From Chloroflexi bacterium AL-N1 (lineage in GTDB: Bacteria > Chloroflexota > Chloroflexia > Chloroflexales > Roseiflexaceae), in NCBI GenBank assembly GCA_013122435.1, contig WYDT01000001.1, forward strand, positions 248,001-312,000: a stretch of DNA of 64,000 nt, read 5' to 3'. A program made the position numbers and the translations under genes. Positions 26,536 through 36,117 of this stretch are shown piece after piece. Position 1 is the first letter of the stretch. The number at the start of each line of letters is the position of its first letter. Under the pieces are notes generated by a model. That model was not told the origin of the DNA and made no database searches. It was given only the letters and a program-made list of their open reading frames with translations.

Positions 26536-28840
26536 TTATTGAAGTCCCTGGCGCAACGGTGCTCTCGTTTGTGCCAACACGTACTGTCAACACGCCGGGG
26601 TTGTCCGCCGCTGCGGTGAGGATCAATCCATCTGCTGCAAGTGTGACGGTGAGCCAGTTGCCACGTACCGCAATCTTAAATGTGACCTGTTCCCATTGTT
26701 TAGGTAGCGCTGGGCGGAAGTGTATGACGCCTGCAACGAGTTTGAATCCGGCAAAGCCTTTGACTATCATCTGCCAGGCTGCGCCTGCTGCTGCTGTATG
26801 GATGCCCCCCAGGAACGAACCTCCGCTCATTACCTTTTTACTGGCGTTGTAGAGATCGATCGTTGCGGCTTCCAGAAAGTAGCGATAGGCTGCATCCGAG
26901 TAGTCTACCCAACTGGCGACGGTTGCGTGCACTGAAGGGCTGAGTGACGAGCCATGTTCGGTTCGTGGCTCATAGTAATCATAGTTTGCACGCATCACTT
27001 CCGTCGAGAATCTTTCATCCAATAGCGCAAAGAGTTGTAGCAAATCTGCCTGCTTGAGCACCTGTGCTTCCACAGCGATGCCACTGGGCCAGCCCCAGTA
27101 TTCTCCTGGATCAAGTAACCGCTGGCGTAATGCGTCGGGCGTGATGTTCTCCAGTGTGAAGAAGTCATCAAACTGCTCGATCAGGAGTGTATCCGCATTG
27201 GGTTGTGGTAGATAAATGCGTGTTGCAATGTCTACCCACGTCGCAATGACTGTGCGATCCAGGTTGATTTGTGACAGTAGTGTGTCCAGTCGCTGAGGAT
27301 GTTCCGCTGCCATCCGCTGAAAGATGTACGCGGCTTTGTCCAGCGCAAACTGGGCCATATAATTAGTGTAGGCATTGTTGTCTACATTCTCATGATATTC
27401 GTCGGGTCCTAGCACACGAATGATTTCGTAGCGTTGCTTGTCCATCTTGTAATGAACACGTGCGACTAAAAACTGTGCTATCTCAAAGGCGATTTCGGCA
27501 CCGAAATCGAGGATGAAGTTCCAATCGCTGGTGGCTTCGTAGTAAAGCCACAGCGCATAGACGATATCCGGCGAAATGTGAATCTGCCAGCTGTTGAAAT
27601 GATTATGGACCTTGCGTCCGGTCAATACATCCGTAAAAAAGTAATCAGGGAAAAGTTCTTCCCCAGTTTTGCCGCTTGTCCAGGCGTAGAATGCGCCATA
27701 GTAGCCGTGTTTGCGTGCTTTCTGACGTGCTCCGGGGAGGGTGTCATGACGGTATTCAAGCAAGTTACGTGCGACCTCGGGTCGTGTGTAGAGGTACATG
27801 GGTAGATTGAACGTCTCTTGATCCCAGAAGGCAGCACCCTGATACACCTGACACGAGAGACCGCGTGCTCCGATAGGGAGTTTGCCATGAGCAGGTGTGG
27901 CAATAATGGCCTGATACAGGTTGAAGCGGGCCAGTGTCTGCGCTTCGATATTCCCTGCGATTTGGATATCGCTGATGGCCCAGATGCGATCCCACTCGGC
28001 CTGATGTGCTGCAAAGAGTGCATCAAAGCCCAGGTCGAGAGCAGTCGCAGCATCTGAGAGTGCCGTGGTACGTGGGTCAACTACCGCATTGTTATGACAG
28101 ACCACCATTATCTGTTCCATTGTAATGCGTTGCCCTGCTTGCAAGTGGAAAGTATGCGACCACAAATTATGTCGTTCGTCCGTTACGACTTCTGTTTTGA
28201 CTGGTGGGACACCGTGTAACTTCAACCCAGTGACCACGTTCACCTGAATGCCCCACTCCTGTGTGCGTGTTTCGATACCGAGTGCATGCCCATCCTGAAA
28301 GGGTGTGTAACTGGTGAAGTGCTCACCGTTAAGACTCCAGATTCGTCCATCAACACCACATCGGAGCACGATTTCGGTATCATCTAATGGCTCAAAGGTG
28401 ATACGCATCGGCACAAGGTGCAAGTTGGCATAGCTGGCAAATTTCTCCTCAGTAAAGCGTACATGCCTGCCATGTGTTGCTTGCCATATCATTGAGCGTC
28501 GATTCAAGCCATAACGCATATTCAACTCACGGCTATATTCACTAGTGGTTCCGGTAGATGTTGAAAGCGATTCACCGTCAACTATAAGCTGTGCGAACAA
28601 GCCGTTGGGGACGTTGCACAATTCACTCCAGTCACTACCAGGAGCGACATCCCAGGTGTCGGTCACTGTACACGCCACGAAACGATCTGCTTCCCACTCG
28701 GCAAAGGTACCACGATAGCCCAGATAACCATTGCCAATCATAAAGTTACTACCAGTGGTTATTAATTGATCTGAGTCAAAGGACGTCTCAATAATTTGCC
28801 AGCCATCCTCCGTAGAAAGGTTGTTGCGTAAAACAGGCAT
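26528..28840 (-). CDS. Glycoside hydrolase family 65 disaccharide phosphorylase
   Basis: A 770-residue GH65 enzyme of normal length. The N-terminal beta-sandwich holds NFMIGNGYLGYRGTF. The (alpha/alpha)6 catalytic domain has GLSCQVYQGAAFWDQETFNLP. The general-acid glutamate lies in VLGPDEYHENVDNNAYTN. It ends in the usual small C-terminal domain. GH65 members split maltose, trehalose, kojibiose or nigerose with phosphate and release beta-glucose 1-phosphate. The specificity loop cannot be read with confidence, so the substrate is open. The beta-phosphoglucomutase gene is two bases upstream in the same operon and turns the product into glucose 6-phosphate. Confidence 0.9.
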   Translation of the reverse strand: MPVLRNNLSTEDGWQIIETSFDSDQLITTGSNFMIGNGYLGYRGTFAEWEADRFVACTVTDTWDVAPGSDWSELCNVPNGLFAQLIVDGESLSTSTGTTSEYSRELNMRYGLNRRSMIWQATHGRHVRFTEEKFASYANLHLVPMRITFEPLDDTEIVLRCGVDGRIWSLNGEHFTSYTPFQDGHALGIETRTQEWGIQVNVVTGLKLHGVPPVKTEVVTDERHNLWSHTFHLQAGQRITMEQIMVVCHNNAVVDPRTTALSDAATALDLGFDALFAAHQAEWDRIWAISDIQIAGNIEAQTLARFNLYQAIIATPAHGKLPIGARGLSCQVYQGAAFWDQETFNLPMYLYTRPEVARNLLEYRHDTLPGARQKARKHGYYGAFYAWTSGKTGEELFPDYFFTDVLTGRKVHNHFNSWQIHISPDIVYALWLYYEATSDWNFILDFGAEIAFEIAQFLVARVHYKMDKQRYEIIRVLGPDEYHENVDNNAYTNYMAQFALDKAAYIFQRMAAEHPQRLDTLLSQINLDRTVIATWVDIATRIYLPQPNADTLLIEQFDDFFTLENITPDALRQRLLDPGEYWGWPSGIAVEAQVLKQADLLQLFALLDERFSTEVMRANYDYYEPRTEHGSSLSPSVHATVASWVDYSDAAYRYFLEAATIDLYNASKKVMSGGSFLGGIHTAAAGAAWQMIVKGFAGFKLVAGVIHFRPALPKQWEQVTFKIAVRGNWLTVTLAADGLILTAAADNPGVLTVRVGTNESTVAPGTSINL

Positions 28841-28842
28841 TG

Positions 28843-29520
28843 CTATATCTTCCCATCCAGAATCGTCTCAAGATTAATATCCGCTGTCGAGTCATACCGG
28901 AAGTGAGCTTTGCCAACGCGTGTTTCAGGGCCAATACCCACCGCGATCATCCCACTGATGAGCGCGGCCTCAATCCCTGATTCAGCGTCTTCTACCACCA
29001 CACACTGAGCTACAGGTATGCCGACCATGCCCGCTGCGTAAATGAAAACATCAGGGGCTGGTTTGGCCCGTGTCACCACGTTGCCGTCAGCAATACCATC
29101 GAAGAGATCCAAGATGCCGAGGCGGGTGAGCACGGTTGTAGTGTTCTTACTGGCGGAACCGATAGCAATTTTCAGCCCTCGTCGTTTGAGATCGTCCAAT
29201 AGCTCCGACACACCGGGTAGTAAGTCGGCTGCCGTAATATGGTGGAGCATTTCCTGATAGTAACCGTTCTTGCGTGCCATCAATTCTGCAGTGTGGTCCT
29301 CTGTGTAGCGCTCGAGATGTTCGCCCAGCAGCAGTTCAAGTGAGCGACGCCGCGATACACCACGTAAGTGTTCGTTATCTTCACGGGTGAATGGCACGTT
29401 CTCTTCATCGGCCAGTTGTTTCCACGCGCGAAAATGGTACTCTGCTGTATCCGTCACCACTCCATCCAAATCCAAGATAAATGCGTTAATCTCTGTCATT
29501 GTCGATGTATCCTCTGTCAT
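28843..29520 (-). CDS. pgmB: Beta-phosphoglucomutase (HAD superfamily)
   Basis: A 225-residue HAD phosphatase-fold mutase. The nucleophile motif is FILDLDGVVTD. The cap contains HFRAWKQLADEEN and LRGVSRRRSLELLLG. KIAIGSASKNT is motif II, and VVEDAESGIEAA carries the acidic motif. It interconverts beta-glucose 1-phosphate and glucose 6-phosphate, and its GH65 partner directly downstream supplies the substrate. Two starts are possible, 29520 and 29499 (MTEINAFILD). The second has AGAGGA 11 bases upstream, so the exact start is uncertain. Confidence 0.9.
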   Translation of the reverse strand: MTEDTSTMTEINAFILDLDGVVTDTAEYHFRAWKQLADEENVPFTREDNEHLRGVSRRRSLELLLGEHLERYTEDHTAELMARKNGYYQEMLHHITAADLLPGVSELLDDLKRRGLKIAIGSASKNTTTVLTRLGILDLFDGIADGNVVTRAKPAPDVFIYAAGMVGIPVAQCVVVEDAESGIEAALISGMIAVGIGPETRVGKAHFRYDSTADINLETILDGKI

Positions 29521-29968
29521 TATTGTTGAGGGAAACCTCCGAGGAATGCTTACTCTCTTGTCATCGCGTTGCCTGGTAAGTACATGCTACGACATGCAGA
29601 GCTATATTTCCTAATCCCTGAGGTTTCTGCCCATACTAGGTCAGGTGTCTTTGTTCTTTGTTGTGTCCTTGGCCCTCCTACAACGGAAGACAAAGGTCTC
29701 CCTGATCGCAAACTGTGCGGATCTGGCATGGGCACCAGTCTACCACAGCTTCCGGAAGCTACAAACATCCCCATAGAGATTGTTGTAGGTCTCAAGGGAA
29801 TGACTATCCCTAATATCATGGCCCCGAATATTCTTACTTGCTGTAAGCACAAGAAAACTCACTTGGCTGGCATGCTTTTTGCATAACGATTGGTAATAGT
29901 TTTTAAGCAAAACAGGTTTGATGCTAGAACAGCGTATGCCGTGTCTGCATAAGTGAAAGGATGTTTTC
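29521..29968. other. Intergenic region with one REP-like palindrome
   Basis: About 450 bases between divergent genes. It should contain the promoters of the phosphoglucomutase and rhomboid genes. Apart from the palindrome at 29747, no conserved element or RNA was recognised. A 105-codon frame at 29569-29886 has no homology features and is rejected. Confidence 0.5.
29747..29760. repeat. REP-like palindrome copy f
   Basis: AGCTTCCGGAAGCT, perfect, about 8 kb from the RAYT cluster. It shows that the palindrome is dispersed and not only local to the transposase gene. Confidence 0.85.
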
Positions 29969-30658
29969 ATGCTTCCTATCGGTGATGACAATCGACATCG
30001 TCAAAGCTGGCCCATCGTAACAGCAGTTCTCGTTGTCATTAACGTACTGGTTTTTTTCTATCAAGTATCGTTAGGGCCAGAAATCCAATCGTTTATCAAT
30101 AACTGGGGCGTAGTCCCGGTCGACATTCTTGCCGGTGCGAGTTTCATTACACTACTCACATCAATGTTTATGCATGGTGGGTGGGCACATTTGATCGGAA
30201 ACATGACTTTCCTGTGGATCTTTGGTGATAACATAGAGGATCGGCTTGGTCGCTGGAAATATCTGGGATTTTATCTGCTCACAGGTCTCGCCGCAAGTGC
30301 TACTCACATCTCATTGAACCCTGCTTCGAGCATTCCCAGCGTTGGTGCTTCAGGAGCTATTTCGGGCATATTGGGAGCATATATTGTCTTGTTTGGCAGC
30401 AACCGTGTCCGCGTACTTATTGGGCGTGCAGTTCAGACCGTTCCAGCGTGGACTATGCTAGGATTGTGGGCATTACAACAGGGCGTTGCTACTTTTGCCG
30501 TAATCGGTCAGACCGAACAAACGAGTGGCGTTGCATATGGCGCACATCTGGGTGGGTTTATTGCAGGTGTTATCGGCGCATTCATTATTCGCGCAGTCCT
30601 TCCCCAACAACAAAAGCGCAGCAGTCAGCAGGATAGTGTTCCTGTAGCACGTCGATAA
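29969..30658 (+). CDS. Rhomboid family intramembrane serine protease
   Basis: A 229-residue membrane protein with six to seven hydrophobic segments. The catalytic serine is in VGASGAISGILGAY and the catalytic histidine in VAYGAHLGGFIAG. The loop-1 region HGGWAHLIGNMTFLWIFG is the usual rhomboid signature with the conserved asparagine. It cleaves transmembrane proteins within the cytoplasmic membrane; the substrate is unknown. It ends with a short basic, glutamine-rich tail. It is monocistronic, followed by a decayed channel gene. Confidence 0.92.
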   Translation: MLPIGDDNRHRQSWPIVTAVLVVINVLVFFYQVSLGPEIQSFINNWGVVPVDILAGASFITLLTSMFMHGGWAHLIGNMTFLWIFGDNIEDRLGRWKYLGFYLLTGLAASATHISLNPASSIPSVGASGAISGILGAYIVLFGSNRVRVLIGRAVQTVPAWTMLGLWALQQGVATFAVIGQTEQTSGVAYGAHLGGFIAGVIGAFIIRAVLPQQQKRSSQQDSVPVARR

Positions 30659-30715
30659 GATATTTTACAACACAGCCATAAGACGTACTGTGAATAGCAA
30701 ACGCACGTGAGAAAA

Positions 30716-32257
30716 ATGAAAAAGCAACGTCATAATTATTACAAGTCAGGTTTCTGGCTGAGTATTGTTTTGACCGTGCTGGTACTGCTTTATGAACCAG
30801 AAACATCAGTACATGCATAGCCTTCTGAACCGCAAAGTACTCCGAAGCCTATTATGTTATTGATAGACTGAACGAGGGATTACCAGCGCCATCTTCAACA
30901 CCAAACCTGGAGACGTTCCAAGCCACAGTGGAACATTTTGTTTTTTCTTGTGATACCAACAAGTGTGAAGATGTAAGCGTCACTCTCAATCTCAATCTGC
31001 TGCAGCAAGTCAGAGTTGGCGATGCACCATCAGTATGGGTCTTTTCATCACAGACAGTCGAGAGTATTGAATCACTCTATGTCCGTTACGGACCAGGTTG
31101 GTTTGACCAACATATGCCATCATGGGCCACCACACGTGTATTGGGACAGGTAGTTCTATGGGAGTGGATCATACTTTTGTTGATGCTAATTGTTTGTGTT
31201 GTTCTGAATATGGTTGTGAAACGAATTCTTCGTTTTACCTTTTCACATGTTCGTCTTGTGTTGCTACGAGAGTTTGGGCACATATTAGCGCTGCCTGCTG
31301 CTTTTATGATTAGTTTGACGAAATTTTAGCTATCTGTTCAATTCCTACTCAGCTTAACTGGTCCGATTCATCGATTTATCAATCCATTGCTCTTTATCTC
31401 TGTTATTGCATCAATTACCTGGCTGGGGAATAGTGGCATCAAATGGGTTTCGGATTATGTGGGTATTCGTTATGCCAACAATCTTGAGAGTGATGATGAA
31501 GTCCAGCGCGCAAACTGTTAACATACATCTCGGTAGCACATCGTGTGCTTATTCTTATGGCACTACTGGTTGGTGCGGGTGTGGCACTTAGCCAATTTGC
31601 TTCGTTACGGGTCGTTGGCTCATCACTACTGGCTTCTGCCGTTGTCATGAGTGTTATAGTTGGTATAGCAGTCCAGGCGGTATTGGGCAATATTCTTGCT
31701 GGATTACAGGTTGCGATTACTCAGCGAGTTCGTATTGGTGATAATGTGAACTTGGAAGGTCAGTAGGGTTACGTTGAGCAAATCACCTACACCTACATAA
31801 CGATCCGTACCTGGGATGAGCGATGCGTGATTGTGTCACTCAAATACTTTATTACTCACTCGGTCGAAAATTGGGCGCGTACCACTTCACATCTGATCAA
31901 ACCTATCTGTCTGTTGATTTTCGAACTGATGTGGAGCAGATACGGCAGACATTTGATACGCTCCTGCGCCAGTCTGATGAAAGGGATGAAAAGATCGAGC
32001 CAAGTGTGCAAGTGATGAATGTCACCGAGGAGACGATGGAAGTACGCGCCCTCTGTAGTGCGAAAGACTCTTCAACTGCGTGGGATCTGCACTATCGTTT
32101 GTGTGAAGAACTGATGACCTTTGTACGAAATCTCGAAGATGGTCGCTGCTTACCACGCCAGCGCTGGATCCTGGAAGGTCAAACACACAGCTACAAATCA
32201 TCATCACGAGTAGGGCCAGTACTACCAATATATTGCAATTGCAAGGTCATAGTATGA
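30716..32257 (+). pseudogene. MscS-type mechanosensitive channel, heavily disrupted
   Basis: Translated pieces in three frames line up as one protein of about 500 residues: a signal peptide (SGFWLSIVLTVLVLLY), an N-terminal domain, membrane segments, and the MscS pore and beta domain (SASAVVMSVIVGIAVQAVLGN region, RVRIGDNVNLEGQ, YITIRTWDERCVIVS). Disruptions are stops at 30818 (TAG), 31327 (TAG) and 31764 (TAG), and frame changes near 30868, 31517 and 31900. The number of lesions excludes sequencing error as the sole cause. The 3' part overlaps the start region of the App1-like gene. An intact BON-MscS gene exists at 56650. Confidence 0.85.
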
Positions 32258-33387
32258 GTTCACTACGAAAGCGATTGATACAGTCGATTGTTCGGACGGA
32301 GCGTTCACTTGATATGGTTGGATTTCGGATGAAGCAGCGTCTGGGCTGGTTACGTCCATTGATGATCCAACCATACTACACTTATGGCAATCAACATTCG
32401 CTGTATGTATATGGACGTGTGCTCGAAGATCGTAGTATCTCTGTAAGGAATGAAGAGAGCAGTGCCTGGTCGAATATGATGACGATCTACCACCATTTTC
32501 AGAGTGGTGAAATACCTGGTGCAACCGTACAGGTGCGTTTTCAAGAGCAAATCTTGACACTGCATACTGATTACGAAGGCTTTTTTGAGGGTACACTCAA
32601 ATTAGCTCACCAACTAACAGATGACCAGTTGTGGCACGAGGTGGAGTTGGAATTACTTACGCCAGAAGTGAGGAAACAAACCAACGTTTGTGCGACCAGC
32701 CATGTTGTGGTCCCACCATCATATGCGGATTTTGGTGTAATTAGCGACATCGACGATACGATCGTACATACAGGTGCTACGACACTTTTTAAGCAGGCAC
32801 GTATTATCCTTTTTAATAATGCCACCACGCGTGTGCCTTTCCCCGGTGTTGCTGCTTTCTACACAGCATTACAACAGGGTAATGGCAACACACCCAAGAA
32901 TCCGGTTTTTTATGTGTCGAGCAGTGCCTGGAATATGTATCAGTTGTTTGAGCGCTTTCTTGACGTTCATGGCTTACCACAAGGCCCACTGCTACTACGC
33001 GATTTTGGACTCGATGCACAGAAACTTATTGATACAGGACATCAGGATTATAAACTAAAACGCATTCGTCCTATTCTGGAGACTTATCCTGACCTGCCAT
33101 TTATTTTGATTGGTGATAGTGGACAGGAGGATGCCGACATCTATCGACAGGTTGTGCACGAATTTCCAGACAGAATTAAAGCTATCTATATTCGTGATAT
33201 TACACCAGGTAAAGGTAATCGCACAATACAACGTATCACAGAGGAACTTCAGCAGTCGGGTGGTGTCGATGTGGTGTTGGTAGAAGATACTTTTGCAGCA
33301 GCACAACACGCAGTACAAAACGGTTTTATCAGTTCAGGTACGTTAGAACACATTAAACGAACTAAAGAACGAGATGAAACAATGTAA
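32254..33387 (+). CDS. App1-like phosphatidate phosphatase catalytic-domain protein (DUF2183)
   Basis: A 377-residue protein. The N-terminal half is a beta-rich region with AYVYGRVLED-type strands. The C-terminal half is a HAD-like domain with ISDIDDTIVHTGAT (DxDxT), YVSSSAWNMYQLFERFL and LIGDSGQEDADIYRQVV. This is the App1/DUF2183 family, whose yeast member is a Mg-dependent phosphatidate phosphatase; bacterial roles are unproved. The start at 32254 (MSSLRKRL) is chosen over one seven codons earlier. It overlaps the tail of the MscS pseudogene. Confidence 0.85.
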   Translation: MSSLRKRLIQSIVRTERSLDMVGFRMKQRLGWLRPLMIQPYYTYGNQHSLYVYGRVLEDRSISVRNEESSAWSNMMTIYHHFQSGEIPGATVQVRFQEQILTLHTDYEGFFEGTLKLAHQLTDDQLWHEVELELLTPEVRKQTNVCATSHVVVPPSYADFGVISDIDDTIVHTGATTLFKQARIILFNNATTRVPFPGVAAFYTALQQGNGNTPKNPVFYVSSSAWNMYQLFERFLDVHGLPQGPLLLRDFGLDAQKLIDTGHQDYKLKRIRPILETYPDLPFILIGDSGQEDADIYRQVVHEFPDRIKAIYIRDITPGKGNRTIQRITEELQQSGGVDVVLVEDTFAAAQHAVQNGFISSGTLEHIKRTKERDETM

Positions 33388-33389
33388 TC

Positions 33390-34183
33390 TTAGTTTGACT
33401 TTCCCTCATCTGAATCAGCAGCTTTTTCCTGATGTTGTACATGTTTATGCTCAACGGTTGCCTGGTGATGTTCTGCATCTCCCTCGTATCCATCACGACG
33501 TTGATCAAGGGCTGCAAGGACATGGACACGACCATATACAATCAGACGATCTTTGGGTTGCATTATTGTTGTTCCATCAGGTACCCCAAGATAGACGCCA
33601 TTCTTGCGATGAACACCCAGCACAACAACACCTTCATCACGCAACTTTGCCTCGGCCAATGTACGATTGGCTAACCAATCTTTCTCATTGATATGTAACT
33701 CAATTAATCGATAGGAACCTGCTAGCTGCATAAGACTTGCATAATCTTGCACATCTATAGCAGTATAGCGGTCAAGTGCACGGTCAATAATCTTGGCGAG
33801 ACGCCGATCCACCCAGGGGCTAGTCGCTAATCCCCACAACGTGGCGAGACCTCAATCAAAACTACGATATTGAGAAAAGTTGATTGAGGACCTGATTGAT
33901 TAACAAATGTGAGTATCAACGAAGAAACTGCTGTCACAATACCGGCATTGCCAAGTAACATGAGTAGCAGCACAATACGACGTCGTATAGGGTGGTTCAC
34001 AACAGACTCTGACTCATTGGTCGTAAAACCTGCACCGGTGAAAGCCGAACGAGCTTGAAAACGAGCAGATTCTTTTGACAATCCGGTATGTGTAAGCGCA
34101 ATAGTTGCAATACGTGTGATAACAATTGATATAGTGATCACCAGGAGCAGTGAAATGATTGCTAACATATATCGTTTCCTCAT
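33390..34183 (-). pseudogene. TrkA-C domain membrane protein split by a frameshift
   Basis: The 5' part (34183 to about 33855) encodes two or three membrane segments with SAFTGAGFTTNESE and NHPIRRRIVLLLMLLGNAG. The 3' part (about 33855 to 33390) encodes GLATLWGLATSPWVDRR, then a TrkA-C/RCK-C domain (LIELHINEKDWLANRTLAEA, DRLIVYGR). A one-base frame change near 33855 (reading ATTGAGGTCTCGCC) separates them; correcting it gives one protein of about 264 residues seen in other bacteria as a putative ion-channel or transport regulator. It is either a recent pseudogene or an assembly error. It ends three bases from the App1-like gene stop (convergent). Confidence 0.75.
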
Positions 34184-34319
34184 TTTATAACGGCATCTCT
34201 GTTAAAAATGCTACATTTACGAGGAAGCCACCTGTCACAATAGCAAGTGGCTTTTCTTTATGTAGACAATAAAAATATTTATTTGATAACATACATTTAC
34301 ATGTTTATTGAAGACATTA

Positions 34320-34484
34320 TCAGCTCGACATTCGGCGGCCAAAGAAGAGCGAAAGTGCAAATAGTATCAGGAAGACGAAGAAGAGTATACGTGCAATACC
34401 TGCCGCTGCACCAGCAATGCCACCAAAGCCAAGAAACGCGGCGACCAAGGCAATAACAAGTAAGATAACAGCCCAACGTAACAT
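34320..34484 (-). CDS. DUF1328 small membrane protein
   Basis: A 54-residue protein, [20 protein letters not shown] onward, with two hydrophobic helices around a [12 protein letters not shown] turn and a short basic end (GRRMSS). This is the DUF1328/YtjA family, often linked to stress. AAAGGAA lies 8 bases before the ATG. A sigma-54-type promoter at 34541-34556 points toward it, with the -12 element about 58 bases from the ATG. An antisense frame at the same place is not real. Confidence 0.85.
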   Translation of the reverse strand: MLRWAVILLVIALVAAFLGFGGIAGAAAGIARILFFVFLILFALSLFFGRRMSS

Positions 34485-34540
34485 GAGAAATTCCTTTCGT
34501 TTAGTAACCTCTTTTATATTTATTCTGTGCTGTACGCTTA

Positions 34541-34556
34541 TGCATAAAGTATGCCA
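34541..34556 (-). promoter_or_regulatory. Sigma-54-type promoter for DUF1328 gene
   Basis: On the minus strand, TGGCATACTTTATGCA with GG-N10-GC spacing; upstream of the DUF1328 gene. Confidence 0.7.
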
Positions 34557-34618
34557 GATAAAACTATTTTTCTAAAAACAAACGCATATGTTCTCGGATG
34601 AGTGAATCCGCAAAAAAT

Positions 34619-34634
34619 TGGCACACCTTGTGCA
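34619..34634 (+). promoter_or_regulatory. Sigma-54-type promoter for DUF2383 gene
   Basis: TGGCACACCTTGTGCA with GG-N10-GC spacing, 79 bases before the DUF2383 start and divergent from the DUF1328 promoter. Confidence 0.75.
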
Positions 34635-34712
34635 TAGATAGCAAGGTATGCTTTGTGATGAGTTGAAGAAGAAAAGTCTTATTTGATTAGTTACTGTGTA
34701 AAGGAGTCAACA

Positions 34713-35165
34713 ATGGATAACAATAGTATTGTCAATGAATTAAATGACTTAATCGAGATTTGCAAAGATGGACAAAAAGGCTACCAACAAGCTGCCGAAA
34801 ACGTTGACGATCAGGGATATACCACAATGTTCAATCGTTACGCCAAAGAGCGTGGACAAGCTGCCGCCGAACTGCAGCAGGAAGTGACACGCCTCGGTGG
34901 TCAACCTGAAACAGACGGCAGTACTGCTGCTCAACTCCATCGCACATGGATGGATCTTAGATCAGCGTTGGGTGTATCGGACACCGCAGAACGACGACAG
35001 CGCATCCTTGAAGAGTGTGTCCGTGGTGATACAGCCGCCAAAGAACGCTTTGAAGAGGTATTGAAAAAAGGGCTACCTACCAATGTTCAAAGTACTGTGG
35101 AACGCCAGTACGAGGAAGTTACCGCAGCACTTCGTGCAATGAGTGATATGGCAGCTACTAAATAA
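34713..35165 (+). CDS. PA2169-type four-helix-bundle stress protein (DUF2383)
   Basis: A 150-residue helical protein. NELNDLIEICKDGQKGYQQAA and RYAKERGQAAAELQQEV mark the DUF2383 ferritin-like bundle, and the C-terminal half contains ILEECVRGDTAAKERFEEVLK. Metal ligands of true ferritins are not obvious. The start at 34713 has AAAGGAG seven bases upstream; a start ten codons earlier is disfavoured. Family members are induced by stress or at entry to stationary phase, and no activity is known. It is followed by a strong hairpin. Confidence 0.88.
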   Translation: MDNNSIVNELNDLIEICKDGQKGYQQAAENVDDQGYTTMFNRYAKERGQAAAELQQEVTRLGGQPETDGSTAAQLHRTWMDLRSALGVSDTAERRQRILEECVRGDTAAKERFEEVLKKGLPTNVQSTVERQYEEVTAALRAMSDMAATK

Positions 35166-35186
35166 ACAGTTTTGACAGTGTTTTTG

Positions 35187-35232
35187 ACAGGGGGCAATGG
35201 ACCTGACAGGAAACTGTTCGCTTGCCCCCTGT
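35187..35232 (+). terminator. Eleven-bp perfect inverted repeat after DUF2383
   Basis: ACAGGGGGCAA (35187-35197) and TTGCCCCCTGT (35222-35232) form a perfect stem with a 24-base loop, 21 bases after the DUF2383 stop. A short T-rich stretch follows. It may be a terminator or an operator of the next gene. Confidence 0.5.
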
Positions 35233-35277
35233 GAATTTTCGGAAGTCAAGAATGAAACAGAAAGGCTTACCTCCATC

Positions 35278-36108
35278 ATGGCATCACAAGATGTAGCGGC
35301 AGATAAAGCACAAGAAGCTGCTGATCATCCCTGGGTAGAAAATCTGGCACGTGGCGGCTATGCGGCAAAAGGTATCGTTTATATTGTTATTGGTATTCTG
35401 GCAACTCTGGCAGCATTTGGCCCAGGGGGCGAAACAACCGATTCACAGGGTGCCTTGCAGACAATCGCATCACAGCCTTTTGGAAGACTTCTCCTTGGTA
35501 TTGTAGGAGTTGGTTTGATTGGGTATGTACTTTGGCGCGTTGTTGAGGGTGTTGCTGACCCAAATGATAAGGGAACAGATCCCAAGGGTCTCTTTCAACG
35601 TCTGGGCTACGTCATCAGCGGATTGACCTATGCTGGTCTGGCATTTACAGCCTTTAGTATTGCACTGGGAACAGGTAGTGGAGGTGGTGACTCAAGGCAG
35701 GATTGGACTGCACGTCTTCTTGAACAACCCTTTGGCCCATGGTTGGTTGGTCTAGTTGGTTGTGCTATTATTGGAGTAGGTCTCTGGCAATTCTACGATG
35801 CTTACAAAGCTGAATTCCGTGAAAAGCTCGATGACAGCAAGATGAGCCAGACCGAGAAAACATGGGTGACCCGCATTGGTCGTGTTGGTCGTACAGCACG
35901 TGGTATTACATTTAGCATGATTGGTGCATTTTTTATCCAAGCGGCCATACAGTTTGACCCAAGTGAAGCAAAAGGTCTGAGCGGGGCGCTCTCAACACTT
36001 GCACAACAGCCCTTCGGCCCATGGTTGCTTGGTATTGTCGCCATTGGTTTGGTCGCCTATGGTACATTTATGCTTGCACGTGCTCGTTATGAACAAATCC
36101 CACGATAA
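35278..36108 (+). CDS. DUF1206 membrane protein
   Basis: A 276-residue protein with three similar two-helix units, each starting with an aromatic and glycine-rich pattern: ARGGYAAKGIVYIVIGILA, QRLGYVISGLTYAGLAFTAF and GRVGRTARGITFSMIGAFF. Each unit is followed by a QPFGxWL(V/L)G segment (SQPFGRLLLG, EQPFGPWLVG, QQPFGPWLLG). This is the DUF1206 triplication. It is a membrane protein of unknown function, common in stress islands. The start at 35278 avoids translating the hairpin at 35187-35232; 35197 is an alternative. A membrane zincin-like gene follows nine bases downstream. Confidence 0.85.
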   Translation: MASQDVAADKAQEAADHPWVENLARGGYAAKGIVYIVIGILATLAAFGPGGETTDSQGALQTIASQPFGRLLLGIVGVGLIGYVLWRVVEGVADPNDKGTDPKGLFQRLGYVISGLTYAGLAFTAFSIALGTGSGGGDSRQDWTARLLEQPFGPWLVGLVGCAIIGVGLWQFYDAYKAEFREKLDDSKMSQTEKTWVTRIGRVGRTARGITFSMIGAFFIQAAIQFDPSEAKGLSGALSTLAQQPFGPWLLGIVAIGLVAYGTFMLARARYEQIPR

Positions 36109-36117
36109 AGAAGTGCT

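Noticed and set aside
29569..29886. 105-codon frame between the phosphoglucomutase and rhomboid genes
   Set aside because: It has no ribosome-binding site or recognisable domain, runs through a REP palindrome and occupies a divergent promoter region.
34247..34456. Plus-strand 69-codon frame
   Set aside because: It is antisense to the DUF1328 gene, which has a family match, a good ribosome-binding site and a promoter.
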